This document shows, piece by piece, positions 1 to 13,696 of a stretch of 64,000 bases of DNA. Numbering within the stretch: the first letter of the stretch is position 1; each line of letters begins with the position of its first letter. The notes beneath the pieces were generated by a model. It made no database searches. It had not been told where the DNA came from and saw nothing but the letters and a program-made list of their open reading frames with translations. Source of the stretch: Colletes latitarsis (taxonomy: Eukaryota > Arthropoda > Insecta > Hymenoptera > Colletidae); assembly GCF_051014445.1 (NCBI RefSeq), contig NC_135136.1:18494001-18558000 (forward strand), given 5' to 3'. Both the position numbers and the translations under genes were made by a program.

Positions 1-3000
1 GTATGTGAAGAACGCGGACATATGACCCTGATGAGGGCAAATCCCGGGCCTAACCTAGACCTAACATGCGTTATCCTCAAAAATATTGATCGAAACCAGG
101 TTTAATCGACTGTTTAAGTGTGGTGCCACATTACTACCTGATCCAAACCAGAAAAATACCCAGGATCTGTTCAACAAGTATGTGAAGAACGCGAAAATAT
201 GACCCTGATGAGGGCAAATCCCAGACCTATCCCAGACCTAACTTGCGTTATCCACTAAAATATTGATCGAAACCGGGTTTAATGGACTGTTTCAGTGTGG
301 TACCACATTACTACGTGATCCAAACCAGAAGAATACCTAGGATCTGTTCAACAAGTATGTGGAGAATGCGAAAGTATGTGTCTGATGGGGGCAAATCCCA
401 GGCCTAACCTAGACAGAACATGCGTTATCCTCTAAGATATTGATCGAAACCAGGTTTAATGGACTGTTCCAGTGTGCTACCACATTACTACGTGATCCAA
501 ACCAGAAAAAACCCAGGATCCGTTCAACAAGTATGTGAAGAATGCGAAAGTATGTGTCTGATGAGGGAAAATCCCAGGCCTAACCTAGACCTAACATGCG
601 TTACCCTCAAAATTATTTATCAGTACCAGGTTTAATTGAATGTTTCAGTTTGGTACCACATTTCTACGTGATTCAAACCAGAAAAAGCCAGGGATCTGTT
701 CAACTGGTATGTGAAAAATGCGATAATATGACCCTGATGAGGGCAAATGCCAGACCTATCCCAGACCTAACTTGCGTTATCCTCTAAAACATTGATCGAA
801 ACTAGGTTTAATTTACTGTTTAAGTGTGGTACCACATTACTACGTGATCCAATCCTGAAAAAGCCCAGTATCTAGCCATGAAGTATGAGAAATATGCGAA
901 TTTATGAGCCTGATTTGGACAAATCCTAGACATAACCCAGATCTAACATGCGTTATCCTCTAAAATATTTATCAAGACCAGGTTTAATTGAATCTTTCAG
1001 TGTGGTAGCACAATACTACGGGATCCAAACCAGAAAAAGCCCAGAATCTGGCCACCGAGTATGAGAAATATGCGAAAGTGCGAGCCTGATCAGGGCAAAT
1101 CCCAGACCTATCCGAGACGTAACTTCCGTTGTCCTCTAAAATATTGATCGAAACCAGGTTTAATGGACTGTCTCAGTGTGGTACCACATTACTACCTGAT
1201 CCAATCCAGAAAAAGCCCAGAATCTGGCCATGAATTATGAGAAATATGCGAAAGTACGAGCCTGATGAGAGCAAATCCCAGGCCTAACCTAGACATAACA
1301 TGCGTTATCCTCTAAAATATTGATAGAAACCAGGTTAAATGGACTGTCTCAGTGTGGCACCACATTACTACAGAATCCAAACTAGAAAAAGCCCAGAATC
1401 TGGCCATCAAGTATGAGAAACATGCGAAACTACGAGCCTGATGAGAGCAAATCCCAGACCTACCCCAGACCTAAAATTCGTTATCCTCTAAAATATTGAT
1501 AGAAACCAGGTTAAATGGACTGTCTCAGAGTGGCACCACATTACTACAGAATCCAAACTAGAAAAAGCCCAGAATCTGGCCATCAAGTATGAGAAATATG
1601 CGAAAGTACGAGCCTGATGAGAGCAAATCCCAGACCTACCCCAGACCTAACATGCGTTATCCTCTAAAATATTGATCGAAACCAGGTTTAATGGACTGTT
1701 TCAGTGTGGTACCACATTACTACCTGATCCAATCCAGAAAAAGCCCAGGATCTGTTCAACAAGTATGTGAAGAACGCGGAAATATGACCCTGAAGAGGGC
1801 AAATCCCGGGCCTAACCTAGACCTAACATGCGTTATCCTCAAATATATTGATCGAAACCAGGCTTAATGGACTGTTTCAGTGTGCTACCACATTACTACG
1901 TGATCCAGACCAGAAAAAACCCAGAATCTGTTCAACATGTATGCGGAAAATGCGAAAGTATGTGTCTGATGAGGGCAAATCCCAGGCCTAACCTAGACAG
2001 AACATGCGTTATCCTCTAAAATATTGATCGAAACCAGGTTTAATGGACTGTTTCAGTGTGCCAACACATTACTACGTGATCCAATCCTGAAAAAGCCCAG
2101 TATCTAGCCATGAAGTATGAGAAATATGCGAATTTATGAGCCTGATTTGGGCAAATCCTAGACAGAACCCAGATCTAACATGCGTTATCCTCTAAAATAT
2201 TTGTAAAGACCAGGTTTAATTGAATGTTTCAGTGTGGTACCACAGTACTACGGGATCCAAACCAGAAAAAGCCCAGAATCTGGCCACCGAGTATGAGAAA
2301 TATGCGAAAGTGCGAGCCTGATCAGGGCAAATCCCAGACCTATCCCAGACCTAACTTGCGTTGTCCTCTAAAATATTGATCGAAACCGGGTTTAATGGAC
2401 TGTTTCAGTGTGGTACCACATTACTACCTGATCCAATCCAGAAAAAGCCCAGGATCTGTTCAACAAGGATGTGAAGAACGCGGAAATATGACCCTGATGA
2501 GGGCAAATCCCGGGCCTAACCTAGACCTAACATTAGTTATCCTCAAATATATTGATCGAAACCAGGTTTAATCGACTGCTTCAGTGTGGTACCACATTAC
2601 TACCTGATCCAAACCAGAAAAATACCCAGGATCTGTTCAACATGTATGTGGAAAATGCGAAAGTATGTGTCTTATGAGTGCAAATCCCAGGCCTAACCTA
2701 GACAGAACATGCGTTATCCTCTAAAATATTGATCGAAACTAGGTTTAATTTACTGTTTCAGTGTGGTACCACATTACAACGTGATCCAATCCTGAAAAAG
2801 CCCAGTATCTAGCCATGAAGTATGAGAAATATGCGAATTTATGAGCCTGATTTGGGCAAATCCTAGACATAACCCAGATCTAACATGCGTTATCCTCTAA
2901 AATATTTATCAAGACCAGGTTTAATTGAATGTTTCAGTGTGGTACCACAATACTACAGGATCCAATCTAGAAAAAGCCCAGAATCTGGCCATGAACCATG

Positions 3001-5582
3001 AGGAATATGCGAAAGTATGTGGGTGATCAGGGAAAATCCCAGGCCTAACCTAGGCCTAACATGCGTTACCCTCAAAAATACTGATCGAAACCAGGTTTAA
3101 TCGACTGTTTCAGTGTGGTACCACATTACTACGTGATCCAAACCAGAAAAATACCCAGGATCTGTTCAACAAGTATGTGAAGAACGCGGAAATATGACCC
3201 TGATGAGGGCAAATCCCGGGCCTAACCTAGACCTAACATGCGTTATCCTCAAAAATATTGATCGAAACCAGGTTTACTCGACTGTTTCAGTGTGGTGCCA
3301 CATTACTACCTGATCCAAACCAGAAAAATACCCAGGATCTGTTCAACACGTATGTGGAGAACGCGAAAATATGACCCTGATGAGGGCAAATCCCAGACCT
3401 ATCCCAGACCTAACTTGCGTTATCCACTAAAATATTGATCGAAACCGGGTTTAATGGACTGTTTCAGTGTGGTACCACATTACTACGTGATCCAAACCAG
3501 AAGAATACCTAGGATCTGTTCAGCAAGTATGTGGAGAATGCGAAAGTATGTGTCTGATGAGGGCAAATCCCAGGCCTAACCAAGATCTAACATGCGTTAT
3601 CCTCAAAAATAATGATCGAAACCAGGTTTAATGGACTGTTTCAGTGTGCTACCACATTACTACGTGATCCAAACCAGAAAGAACCCAGGATCTGTTCAAC
3701 AAGTATGTGGAGAATGCGAAAGTATGTGTCTGATGAGGGCAAATCCCAGGCCTAACCTAGACAGAACATGCGTTATCCTCTAAAATATTGATCGAAACCA
3801 GGTTTAATTTACTGTTTCAGTGTGGTACCACAATACTACGGGATCCAAACCAGAAAAAGCCCAAAATCTGGCCACCGAGTGCGAGAGATATGCGAAAGTG
3901 CGAGCCTGATCAGTGCAAATCCCAGACCTATCCCAGACCTAACTTGCGTTCTCCTCCAAAATATTGATCGAAACCAGGTTTAATGGACTGTTTCAGTGTG
4001 GTACCACATTACTACAGGATCCAAACTAGAAAAAGCCCAGAATCTGGCCATCAAGTATGAGAAATATGCGAAAGTACGAGCCTGATGAGAGCAAATCCCA
4101 GACCTATCCCAGACCCAACATGCGTTATTCTGTAAAATATTGATCGAAACTAGGTTTAATTTACTGATTCAGAGTGGTACCACATTACTACATGATCCAA
4201 ACCAGAAAAAACCCAGGATCTGTTCAACAAGTATGCGGAAAATGCGAAAGTATGTGTCTGATGAGGGCAAATCCCAGGCCTAACCTAGACAGAACATGCG
4301 TTATCCTCTAAAATATTGATCGCAACCAGGTTTAATGGACTCTTTCAGTGTGCTACCACATTACTACGTGATCCAAACCAGAAAACACCCAGGATCCGTT
4401 CAACAAGTATGTGAAAAATGCGAAAATATGACCCTGATGAGGGCAAATCCCAGACCTATCCTCTAAAATATTGATCGAAACTAGGTTTAATTTACTGTTT
4501 CAGTGTGGTACAACATTACTACCTGATCCAATCCTGAAAAAGCCCAGTATCTAGCCATGAAGTATGAGAAATATGCGAATTTATGTGCCTGATTTGGGCA
4601 AATCCTAGACATAACCCAGATCTAACATGCGTTATCCTCTAAAATATTTATCAAGACCAGGTTTAATTGAATGTTTCAGTGTGGTACCACAATACTACGG
4701 GATCCAAACCAGAAAAAGCCCAGAATCTGGCCACCGAGTATGAGAAATATGCGAAAGTGCGAGCCTGATCAGGGCAAATCCCAGACCTATCCCAGACCTA
4801 ACTTGCGTTGTCCTCTAAAATATTGATCGAAACCAGGTTTAATGGACCGTTTCAGTGTGGTACCACATTACTACCTGATCCAATCCAGAAAAAGCCCAGA
4901 ATCTGTCCATGAACCATGAGGAATATGCGAAAGTACGAGCCTGATGAGAGCAAATCCCAGACCTAACCATGACCTAACATGCGTTATTCTCTAAAATATT
5001 GATCGAAACCAGGTTTAATGGACTGTTTCAGTGTGGTACCACATTACTACGTGATCCAAAACAGAAAAAACCCAGGATCTGTTCAGCAAGTATGTGAAAA
5101 ACGCGAAACTATGAGCCTGATGAGGGCAAATCCCAGACTTATCCCAGACTCAACATGCGTTATCCTCTAAAACATTTCTCAAGACCAGGTTTAATTGAAT
5201 GTTTCAGTGTGGTACCACATTACTACGTGATCCAAACCACAAAAAACCCAGGATCCGTTCAACAAGTATGTGAAGAATGCGAAAGTATGTGGCTGATCAG
5301 GGAATATCCCAGGCCTAACCTAGACCTAACATGCGTTACCCTCAAAAATACTGATCGAAACCAGGTTTAATCGACTGTTTCAGTGTGGTACCACATTACT
5401 ACGTGATCCAAACCAGAAAAATACCCAGGATCTGTTCAACAAGTATGTGAAGAACGCGGAAATATGACCCTGATGAGGGCAAATCCCGGGCCTAACCTAG
5501 ACCTAACATGCGTTATCCTCAAAAATATTGATCGAAACCAGGTTTAATCGACTGTTTAAGTGTGGTGCCACATTACTGCCTG
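1..5582 (+). repeat. Satellite array, ~176-bp monomer, proximal block
   Basis: Head-to-tail monomers of about 176 bp, about 32 copies, no gene. Each monomer carries the same landmarks in the same order: catgcgttatcctc, then ttgatcgaaaccaggttta, then gtggtaccacattactac, then gtgatccaaaccagaaaaa, then a variable box, then gtatgtgaagaa or gtatgagaaata, then ctgatgagggcaaatccc. Two classes are intermixed. One reads ctgttcaacaagtatgtg in the variable box; the other reads ctagccatgaagtatgag or ctggccaccgagtatgag. Single-monomer open frames of ~63 codons starting at the atgcgttat landmark recur, but 176 is not a multiple of three and the frame closes after one monomer, so I read this as non-coding satellite. 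The strand given is that of the landmarks. Confidence 0.95.
4405..4500 (+). repeat. Shortened monomer inside the satellite
   Basis: At about 4455 the text passes from cccagacctat directly to cctctaaaatattgatcg. The usual cccagacctaacttgcgtt piece is missing, so this monomer is about 20 bp short. The flanking short repeats (cccagacctatc) suggest deletion by slippage. It is a private marker for this part of the array. Confidence 0.8.
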
Positions 5583-8500
5583 ATCCAAACCAGAAAAATA
5601 CCCAGGATCTGTTCAACAAGTATGTGAAGAACGCGAAAATATGACCCTGATGAGGGCAAATCCCAGACCTATCCCAGACCTAACCTGCGTTATCTACTAA
5701 AATATTGATCGAAACCGGGTTTAATGGACTGTTTCAGTATTGTACCACATTACTACGTGATCCAAACCAGAAGAATACCCAGGATCTGTTCAACAAGTAT
5801 GTGGAGAATGCGAAAGTATGTGTCTGATGAGGGCAAATCCCAGGCCTAACCAAGATCTAACATGCGTTATCCTCAAAAATATTGATCGAAACCAGGTTTA
5901 ATGGACTGTTTCAGTGTGCTAGCACATTACTACGTGATCCAAACCAGAAAGAACCCAGGATCTGTTCAACAAGTATGTGGAAAATGCGAAAGTATGTGTC
6001 TGATGAGTGCAAATCCCAGGCCTAACCTAGACAGAACATGCGTTACCCTCAAAAATATTTATCAGTACCAGGTTTAATTGAATGTTTCAGTATGGTACCA
6101 CATTACTACGTGATCCAAACCAGAAGAATACCCAGGATCTGTTCAACAAGTATGTGGAGAATGCGAAAGTATGTGTCTGATGAGGGCAAATCCCAGGCCT
6201 AACCAAGATCTAACATGCGTTATCCTCAAAAATATTGATCGAAACCAGGTTTAATGGACTGTTTCAGTGTGCTAGCACATTACTACGTGATCCAAACCAG
6301 AAAGAACCCAGGATCTGTTCAACAAGTATGTGGAAAATGCGAAAGTATGTGTCTGATGAGTGCAAATCCCAGGCCTAACCTAGACAGAACATGCGTTACC
6401 CTCAAAAATATTTATCAGTACCAGGTTTAATTGAATGTTTCAGTGTGGTACCACATTTCTACGTGATCCAAACCAGAAAAAGCAAGGGATCTGTTCAACA
6501 AGTATGTGAAAAATGCGATAATATGACCCTGATGAGCGCAAATGCCAGACCTATCCCAGACCTAACTTGCGTTATCCTCTAAAACATTGATCGAAACTAG
6601 GTTTAATTTACTGTTTAAGAGTGGTACCACATTACTACGTGATCCAATCCTGAAAAAGCCCAGTATCTAGCCATGAAGTATGAGAAATATGCGAATTTAT
6701 GAGCCTGATTTGGACAAATCCTAGACATAACCCAGATCTAACATGCGTTATCCTCTAAAATATTTATCAAGACCAGGTTTAATTGAATGTTTCAGTGTGG
6801 TACCACAATACTACGGGATCCAAACCAGAAAAAGCCCTGAACCTGGCCACCGAGTATGAGAAATATGCGAAAGTGCGAGCCTGATCAGGGCAAATCCCAG
6901 ACCTTTCCGAGACCTAACTTCCGTTGTCCTCTAAGATATTGATCGAAACCAGGTTTAATGGACTGTCTCAGTGTGGTACCACATTACTACCTGATCCAAT
7001 CCAGAAAAAGCCCAGAATCTGGCCATTAATTATGAGAAATATGCGAAAGTACGAGCCTGATGAGAGCAAATCGCAGGCCTAACCTAGACATAACATGCGT
7101 TATCCTCTAAAATATTGATAGAAACCAGCTTAAATGGACTGTCTCAGTGTGGCACCACATTACTACAGAATCCAAACTAGAAAAAGCCCAGAATCTGGCC
7201 ATCAAGTATGAGAAATATGCGAAAGTAGGAGCCTGATGAGAGCAAATCCCAGACCTACCCCAGACCTAACATGCGTTATCCTCTAAAATATTGATGGAAA
7301 CCAGGTTTAATTGAATGTTTCAGTGTGGTACCACATTACTACGTGATCCAATCCAGAAGAAACCCAGGATCTGTTCAACATGTATGTGGAAAATGCGAAA
7401 TTATGTGCCTGATTAGGGCAAATCCTAGACATTACCCAGATCTAACATGCGTTATCCTCTAAAATATTTATCGAAACCAGGTTTGATCGACTGTTTCAGT
7501 GTGGTACCACATTACTACCTGATCCAAACCAGAAAAGTACCCGGGATCTGTTCAACAAGCATGTGAAGAACGCGAAAATATGACCCTGATGAGGGCAAAT
7601 CCCAAACCTTTACCAGACCTAACTTGCGTTGTCCTCCAAAATATTGATGGAAACCAGGTTTAATTGACTGTTTCAGTGTGGTACCACATTACTACGTGAT
7701 CCAATCCAGAAAAAGCCCTGGATCTAGCCATGAAGTATGAGAAATATGCGAAATTATGAGCCTGATTAGGGCAAATCCTAGACATAACCCAGATCTAACA
7801 TGCGTTATCCTCTAAAATATTTATCAAGACCAGGTTTAATTGAATGTTTCAGTGTGGTACCACAATACTAAGGGATCCAAACCAGAAAAAGCCCAGAATC
7901 TGGCAACCAAGTATGTGAAGAACGCGGAAATGTGACCCTGATGAGGCCAAATCCCAGACCTATCCCAGATCTGACTTGCGTTATCCTCGAAAATATTGAT
8001 GGAAACCAGGTTTAATGGACTGTTTCAGTGTGGTACCACATTACTACGTGATCCAAACCAGAAAAATACCCAGGATCTGTTCAACAAGTATGTGAAGAAC
8101 GCGGAAATATGACCCTGATGAGGGCAAATCCCGGGCCTAACCTAGACCTAACATGAGTTATCCTCAAAAATATTGATCGAAACCAGGTTTAATCGACTGT
8201 TTCAGTGTGGTACCACATTACTACCTGATCCAAACCAGAAAAATACCCAGGATCTGTTCAACAAGTATGTGAAGAACGCGAAAATATGACCCTAATGAGG
8301 GCAAATCCCAGACCTATACCAGACCTAACTTACGTTGTCCTCTAAAATATTGATGGAAACCAGGTTTAATGGACTGTTTCAGTGTGGTACCACATTACTA
8401 CGTGATCCAAACCAGAAAAATACCCAGGATCTGTTCAACAAGTATGTGAAGAACGCGGAAATATGACCCTGATGAGGGCAAATCCCAGACCTATACTAGA

Positions 8501-9639
8501 CCTAACTTACGTTGTCCTCTAAAATATTGATGGAAACCAGGTTTAATGGACTGTTTCAGTGTGGTACCACATTACTACCTGATCCAAACCAGAAAAATAC
8601 CCAGGATCTGTTCAACAAGTATGTGAAGAACGCGAAAATATGAGCCTGATGAGGGCAAATCCCAGACCTATCCCAGACCTAACTTGCGTTGTCCTCTAAA
8701 ATATTGATCGAAACCAGGTTTAATCGACTATTACAGTGTGGTACCACATTACTACGTGATCCAAACCAGAAAAATACCCAGGATCTGTTCAACAAGTATG
8801 TGAAGAACGCGGAAATATGACCCTGATGAGGGCAAATCCCGGGCCTAACCTAGACCTAACATGCGTTATCCGCAAAAATATTGATCGAAACCAGGTTTAA
8901 TCGACTGTTTCAGTGTGGTACCACATTACTACCTGATCCAAACCAGAAAAATACCCAGGATCTGTTCAACAAGTATGTGAAGAACGCGAAAATATGACCC
9001 TGATGAGGGCAAATCCCAGACCTATACCAGACCTAACTTACGTGTCCTCTAAAATGTTGATCGAAACCAGGTTAAATGGACAGTTTCAGTGTGGTACCAC
9101 ATTACTACAGGATCCAAACTAGAAAAAGCCCAGAATCTGGCCATCAAGTATGAGAAATATGCGAAAGTACGAGCCTGATGAGAGCAAATCCCAGACCTAT
9201 CCCAGACCCAACATGCGTTATTCTGTAAAATATTGATCGAAACTAGGTTTAATTTACTGATTCAGAGTGGTACCACATTACTACATGATCCAATCCAGAA
9301 AAAGCCCAGGATCTAGCCATGAAGTATGAGAAATATGCGAAATTATGAGCCTGATTAGGGCAAATCCTAGACATAACCCAGATCTAACATGCGTTATCCT
9401 CTAAAATATTTATCAAGACCAGGTTTAATTGAATGTTTCAGTGTGGTACCACAATACTACGGGATCCAAACCAGAAAAAGCCCAGAATCTGGCAACCAAG
9501 TATGAGAAATATGCGAAAGTACGAGCCTGGTCAGGGCAAATCCCAGACCTATCTCAGACCTAACTTGCGTTGTCCTCTAAAATATTGATCGAAACCAGGT
9601 TTAATCGTCTATTGCAGTGTGGTACCACATTACTACGTG
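5583..9639 (+). repeat. Segmental duplication, copy 1 (4,057 bp, ~23 monomers)
   Basis: Every stretch I compared in this block recurs exactly 4,057 bp downstream, including rare private variants: gttatctactaaaat near 5690, gtttcagtattgtacc near 5735, aatactaagggatcc near 7865 and cttacgtgtcctc near 9035. Homology begins just after 5582, where cattactgcc is replaced by cattactacg in the next copy. It contains a nested two-monomer (353-bp) duplication at about 5734-6440. It contains only satellite monomers and no gene. Confidence 0.88.
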
Positions 9640-12600
9640 ATCCAAACCAGAAAAATACCCAGGATCTGTTCAACAAGTATGTGAAGAACGCGAAAATATG
9701 ACCCTGATGAGGGCAAATCCCAGACCTATCCCAGACCTAACCTGCGTTATCTACTAAAATATTGATCGAAACCGGGTTTAATGGACTGTTTCAGTATTGT
9801 ACCACATTACTACGTGATCCAAACCAGAAGAATACCCAGGATCTGTTCAACAAGTATGTGGAGAATGCGAAAGTATGTGTCTGATGAGGGCAAATCCCAG
9901 GCCTAACCAAGATCTAACATGCGTTATCCTCAAAAATATTGATCGAAACCAGGTTTAATGGACTGTTTCAGTGTGCTAGCACATTACTACGTGATCCAAA
10001 CCAGAAAGAACCCAGGATCTGTTCAACAAGTATGTGGAAAATGCGAAAGTATGTGTCTGATGAGTGCAAATCCCAGGCCTAACCTAGACAGAACATGCGT
10101 TACCCTCAAAAATATTTATCAGTACCAGGTTTAATTGAATGTTTCAGTATGGTACCACATTACTACGTGATCCAAACCAGAAGAATACCCAGGATCTGTT
10201 CAACAAGTATGTGGAGAATGCGAAAGTATGTGTCTGATGAGGGCAAATCCCAGGCCTAACCAAGATCTAACATGCGTTATCCTCAAAAATATTGATCGAA
10301 ACCAGGTTTAATGGACTGTTTCAGTGTGCTAGCACATTACTACGTGATCCAAACCAGAAAGAACCCAGGATCTGTTCAACAAGTATGTGGAAAATGCGAA
10401 AGTATGTGTCTGATGAGTGCAAATCCCAGGCCTAACCTAGACAGAACATGCGTTACCCTCAAAAATATTTATCAGTACCAGGTTTAATTGAATGTTTCAG
10501 TGTGGTACCACATTTCTACGTGATCCAAACCAGAAAAAGCAAGGGATCTGTTCAACAAGTATGTGAAAAATGCGATAATATGACCCTGATGAGCGCAAAT
10601 GCCAGACCTATCCCAGACCTAACTTGCGTTATCCTCTAAAACATTGATCGAAACTAGGTTTAATTTACTGTTTAAGAGTGGTACCACATTACTACGTGAT
10701 CCAATCCTGAAAAAGCCCAGTATCTAGCCATGAAGTATGAGAAATATGCGAATTTATGAGCCTGATTTGGACAAATCCTAGACATAACCCAGATCTAACA
10801 TGCGTTATCCTCTAAAATATTTATCAAGACCAGGTTTAATTGAATGTTTCAGTGTGGTACCACAATACTACGGGATCCAAACCAGAAAAAGCCCTGAACC
10901 TGGCCACCGAGTATGAGAAATATGCGAAAGTGCGAGCCTGATCAGGGCAAATCCCAGACCTTTCCGAGACCTAACTTCCGTTGTCCTCTAAGATATTGAT
11001 CGAAACCAGGTTTAATGGACTGTCTCAGTGTGGTACCACATTACTACCTGATCCAATCCAGAAAAAGCCCAGAATCTGGCCATTAATTATGAGAAATATG
11101 CGAAAGTACGAGCCTGATGAGAGCAAATCGCAGGCCTAACCTAGACATAACATGCGTTATCCTCTAAAATATTGATAGAAACCAGCTTAAATGGACTGTC
11201 TCAGTGTGGCACCACATTACTACAGAATCCAAACTAGAAAAAGCCCAGAATCTGGCCATCAAGTATGAGAAATATGCGAAAGTAGGAGCCTGATGAGAGC
11301 AAATCCCAGACCTACCCCAGACCTAACATGCGTTATCCTCTAAAATATTGATGGAAACCAGGTTTAATTGAATGTTTCAGTGTGGTACCACATTACTACG
11401 TGATCCAATCCAGAAGAAACCCAGGATCTGTTCAACATGTATGTGGAAAATGCGAAATTATGTGCCTGATTAGGGCAAATCCTAGACATTACCCAGATCT
11501 AACATGCGTTATCCTCTAAAATATTTATCGAAACCAGGTTTGATCGACTGTTTCAGTGTGGTACCACATTACTACCTGATCCAAACCAGAAAAGTACCCG
11601 GGATCTGTTCAACAAGCATGTGAAGAACGCGAAAATATGACCCTGATGAGGGCAAATCCCAAACCTTTACCAGACCTAACTTGCGTTGTCCTCCAAAATA
11701 TTGATGGAAACCAGGTTTAATTGACTGTTTCAGTGTGGTACCACATTACTACGTGATCCAATCCAGAAAAAGCCCTGGATCTAGCCATGAAGTATGAGAA
11801 ATATGCGAAATTATGAGCCTGATTAGGGCAAATCCTAGACATAACCCAGATCTAACATGCGTTATCCTCTAAAATATTTATCAAGACCAGGTTTAATTGA
11901 ATGTTTCAGTGTGGTACCACAATACTAAGGGATCCAAACCAGAAAAAGCCCAGAATCTGGCAACCAAGTATGTGAAGAACGCGGAAATGTGACCCTGATG
12001 AGGCCAAATCCCAGACCTATCCCAGATCTGACTTGCGTTATCCTCGAAAATATTGATGGAAACCAGGTTTAATGGACTGTTTCAGTGTGGTACCACATTA
12101 CTACGTGATCCAAACCAGAAAAATACCCAGGATCTGTTCAACAAGTATGTGAAGAACGCGGAAATATGACCCTGATGAGGGCAAATCCCGGGCCTAACCT
12201 AGACCTAACATGAGTTATCCTCAAAAATATTGATCGAAACCAGGTTTAATCGACTGTTTCAGTGTGGTACCACATTACTACCTGATCCAAACCAGAAAAA
12301 TACCCAGGATCTGTTCAACAAGTATGTGAAGAACGCGAAAATATGACCCTAATGAGGGCAAATCCCAGACCTATACCAGACCTAACTTACGTTGTCCTCT
12401 AAAATATTGATGGAAACCAGGTTTAATGGACTGTTTCAGTGTGGTACCACATTACTACGTGATCCAAACCAGAAAAATACCCAGGATCTGTTCAACAAGT
12501 ATGTGAAGAACGCGGAAATATGACCCTGATGAGGGCAAATCCCAGACCTATACTAGACCTAACTTACGTTGTCCTCTAAAATATTGATGGAAACCAGGTT

Positions 12601-13696
12601 TAATGGACTGTTTCAGTGTGGTACCACATTACTACCTGATCCAAACCAGAAAAATACCCAGGATCTGTTCAACAAGTATGTGAAGAACGCGAAAATATGA
12701 GCCTGATGAGGGCAAATCCCAGACCTATCCCAGACCTAACTTGCGTTGTCCTCTAAAATATTGATCGAAACCAGGTTTAATCGACTATTACAGTGTGGTA
12801 CCACATTACTACGTGATCCAAACCAGAAAAATACCCAGGATCTGTTCAACAAGTATGTGAAGAACGCGGAAATATGACCCTGATGAGGGCAAATCCCGGG
12901 CCTAACCTAGACCTAACATGCGTTATCCGCAAAAATATTGATCGAAACCAGGTTTAATCGACTGTTTCAGTGTGGTACCACATTACTACCTGATCCAAAC
13001 CAGAAAAATACCCAGGATCTGTTCAACAAGTATGTGAAGAACGCGAAAATATGACCCTGATGAGGGCAAATCCCAGACCTATACCAGACCTAACTTACGT
13101 GTCCTCTAAAATGTTGATCGAAACCAGGTTAAATGGACAGTTTCAGTGTGGTACCACATTACTACAGGATCCAAACTAGAAAAAGCCCAGAATCTGGCCA
13201 TCAAGTATGAGAAATATGCGAAAGTACGAGCCTGATGAGAGCAAATCCCAGACCTATCCCAGACCCAACATGCGTTATTCTGTAAAATATTGATCGAAAC
13301 TAGGTTTAATTTACTGATTCAGAGTGGTACCACATTACTACATGATCCAATCCAGAAAAAGCCCAGGATCTAGCCATGAAGTATGAGAAATATGCGAAAT
13401 TATGAGCCTGATTAGGGCAAATCCTAGACATAACCCAGATCTAACATGCGTTATCCTCTAAAATATTTATCAAGACCAGGTTTAATTGAATGTTTCAGTG
13501 TGGTACCACAATACTACGGGATCCAAACCAGAAAAAGCCCAGAATCTGGCAACCAAGTATGAGAAATATGCGAAAGTACGAGCCTGGTCAGGGCAAATCC
13601 CAGACCTATCTCAGACCTAACTTGCGTTGTCCTCTAAAATATTGATCGAAACCAGGTTTAATCGTCTATTGCAGTGTGGTACCACATTACTACGTG
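9640..13696 (+). repeat. Segmental duplication, copy 2 (4,057 bp, ~23 monomers)
   Basis: This is the second copy of the preceding block at an offset of 4,057 bp, with no base difference noticed by eye. About 50 further bases (13697-13748) still match the start of both copies. The match then breaks where aacgcgaaaat is replaced by aacgcggaaat. The identity means a very recent unequal exchange, or possibly an assembly duplication. It holds satellite only. Confidence 0.88.
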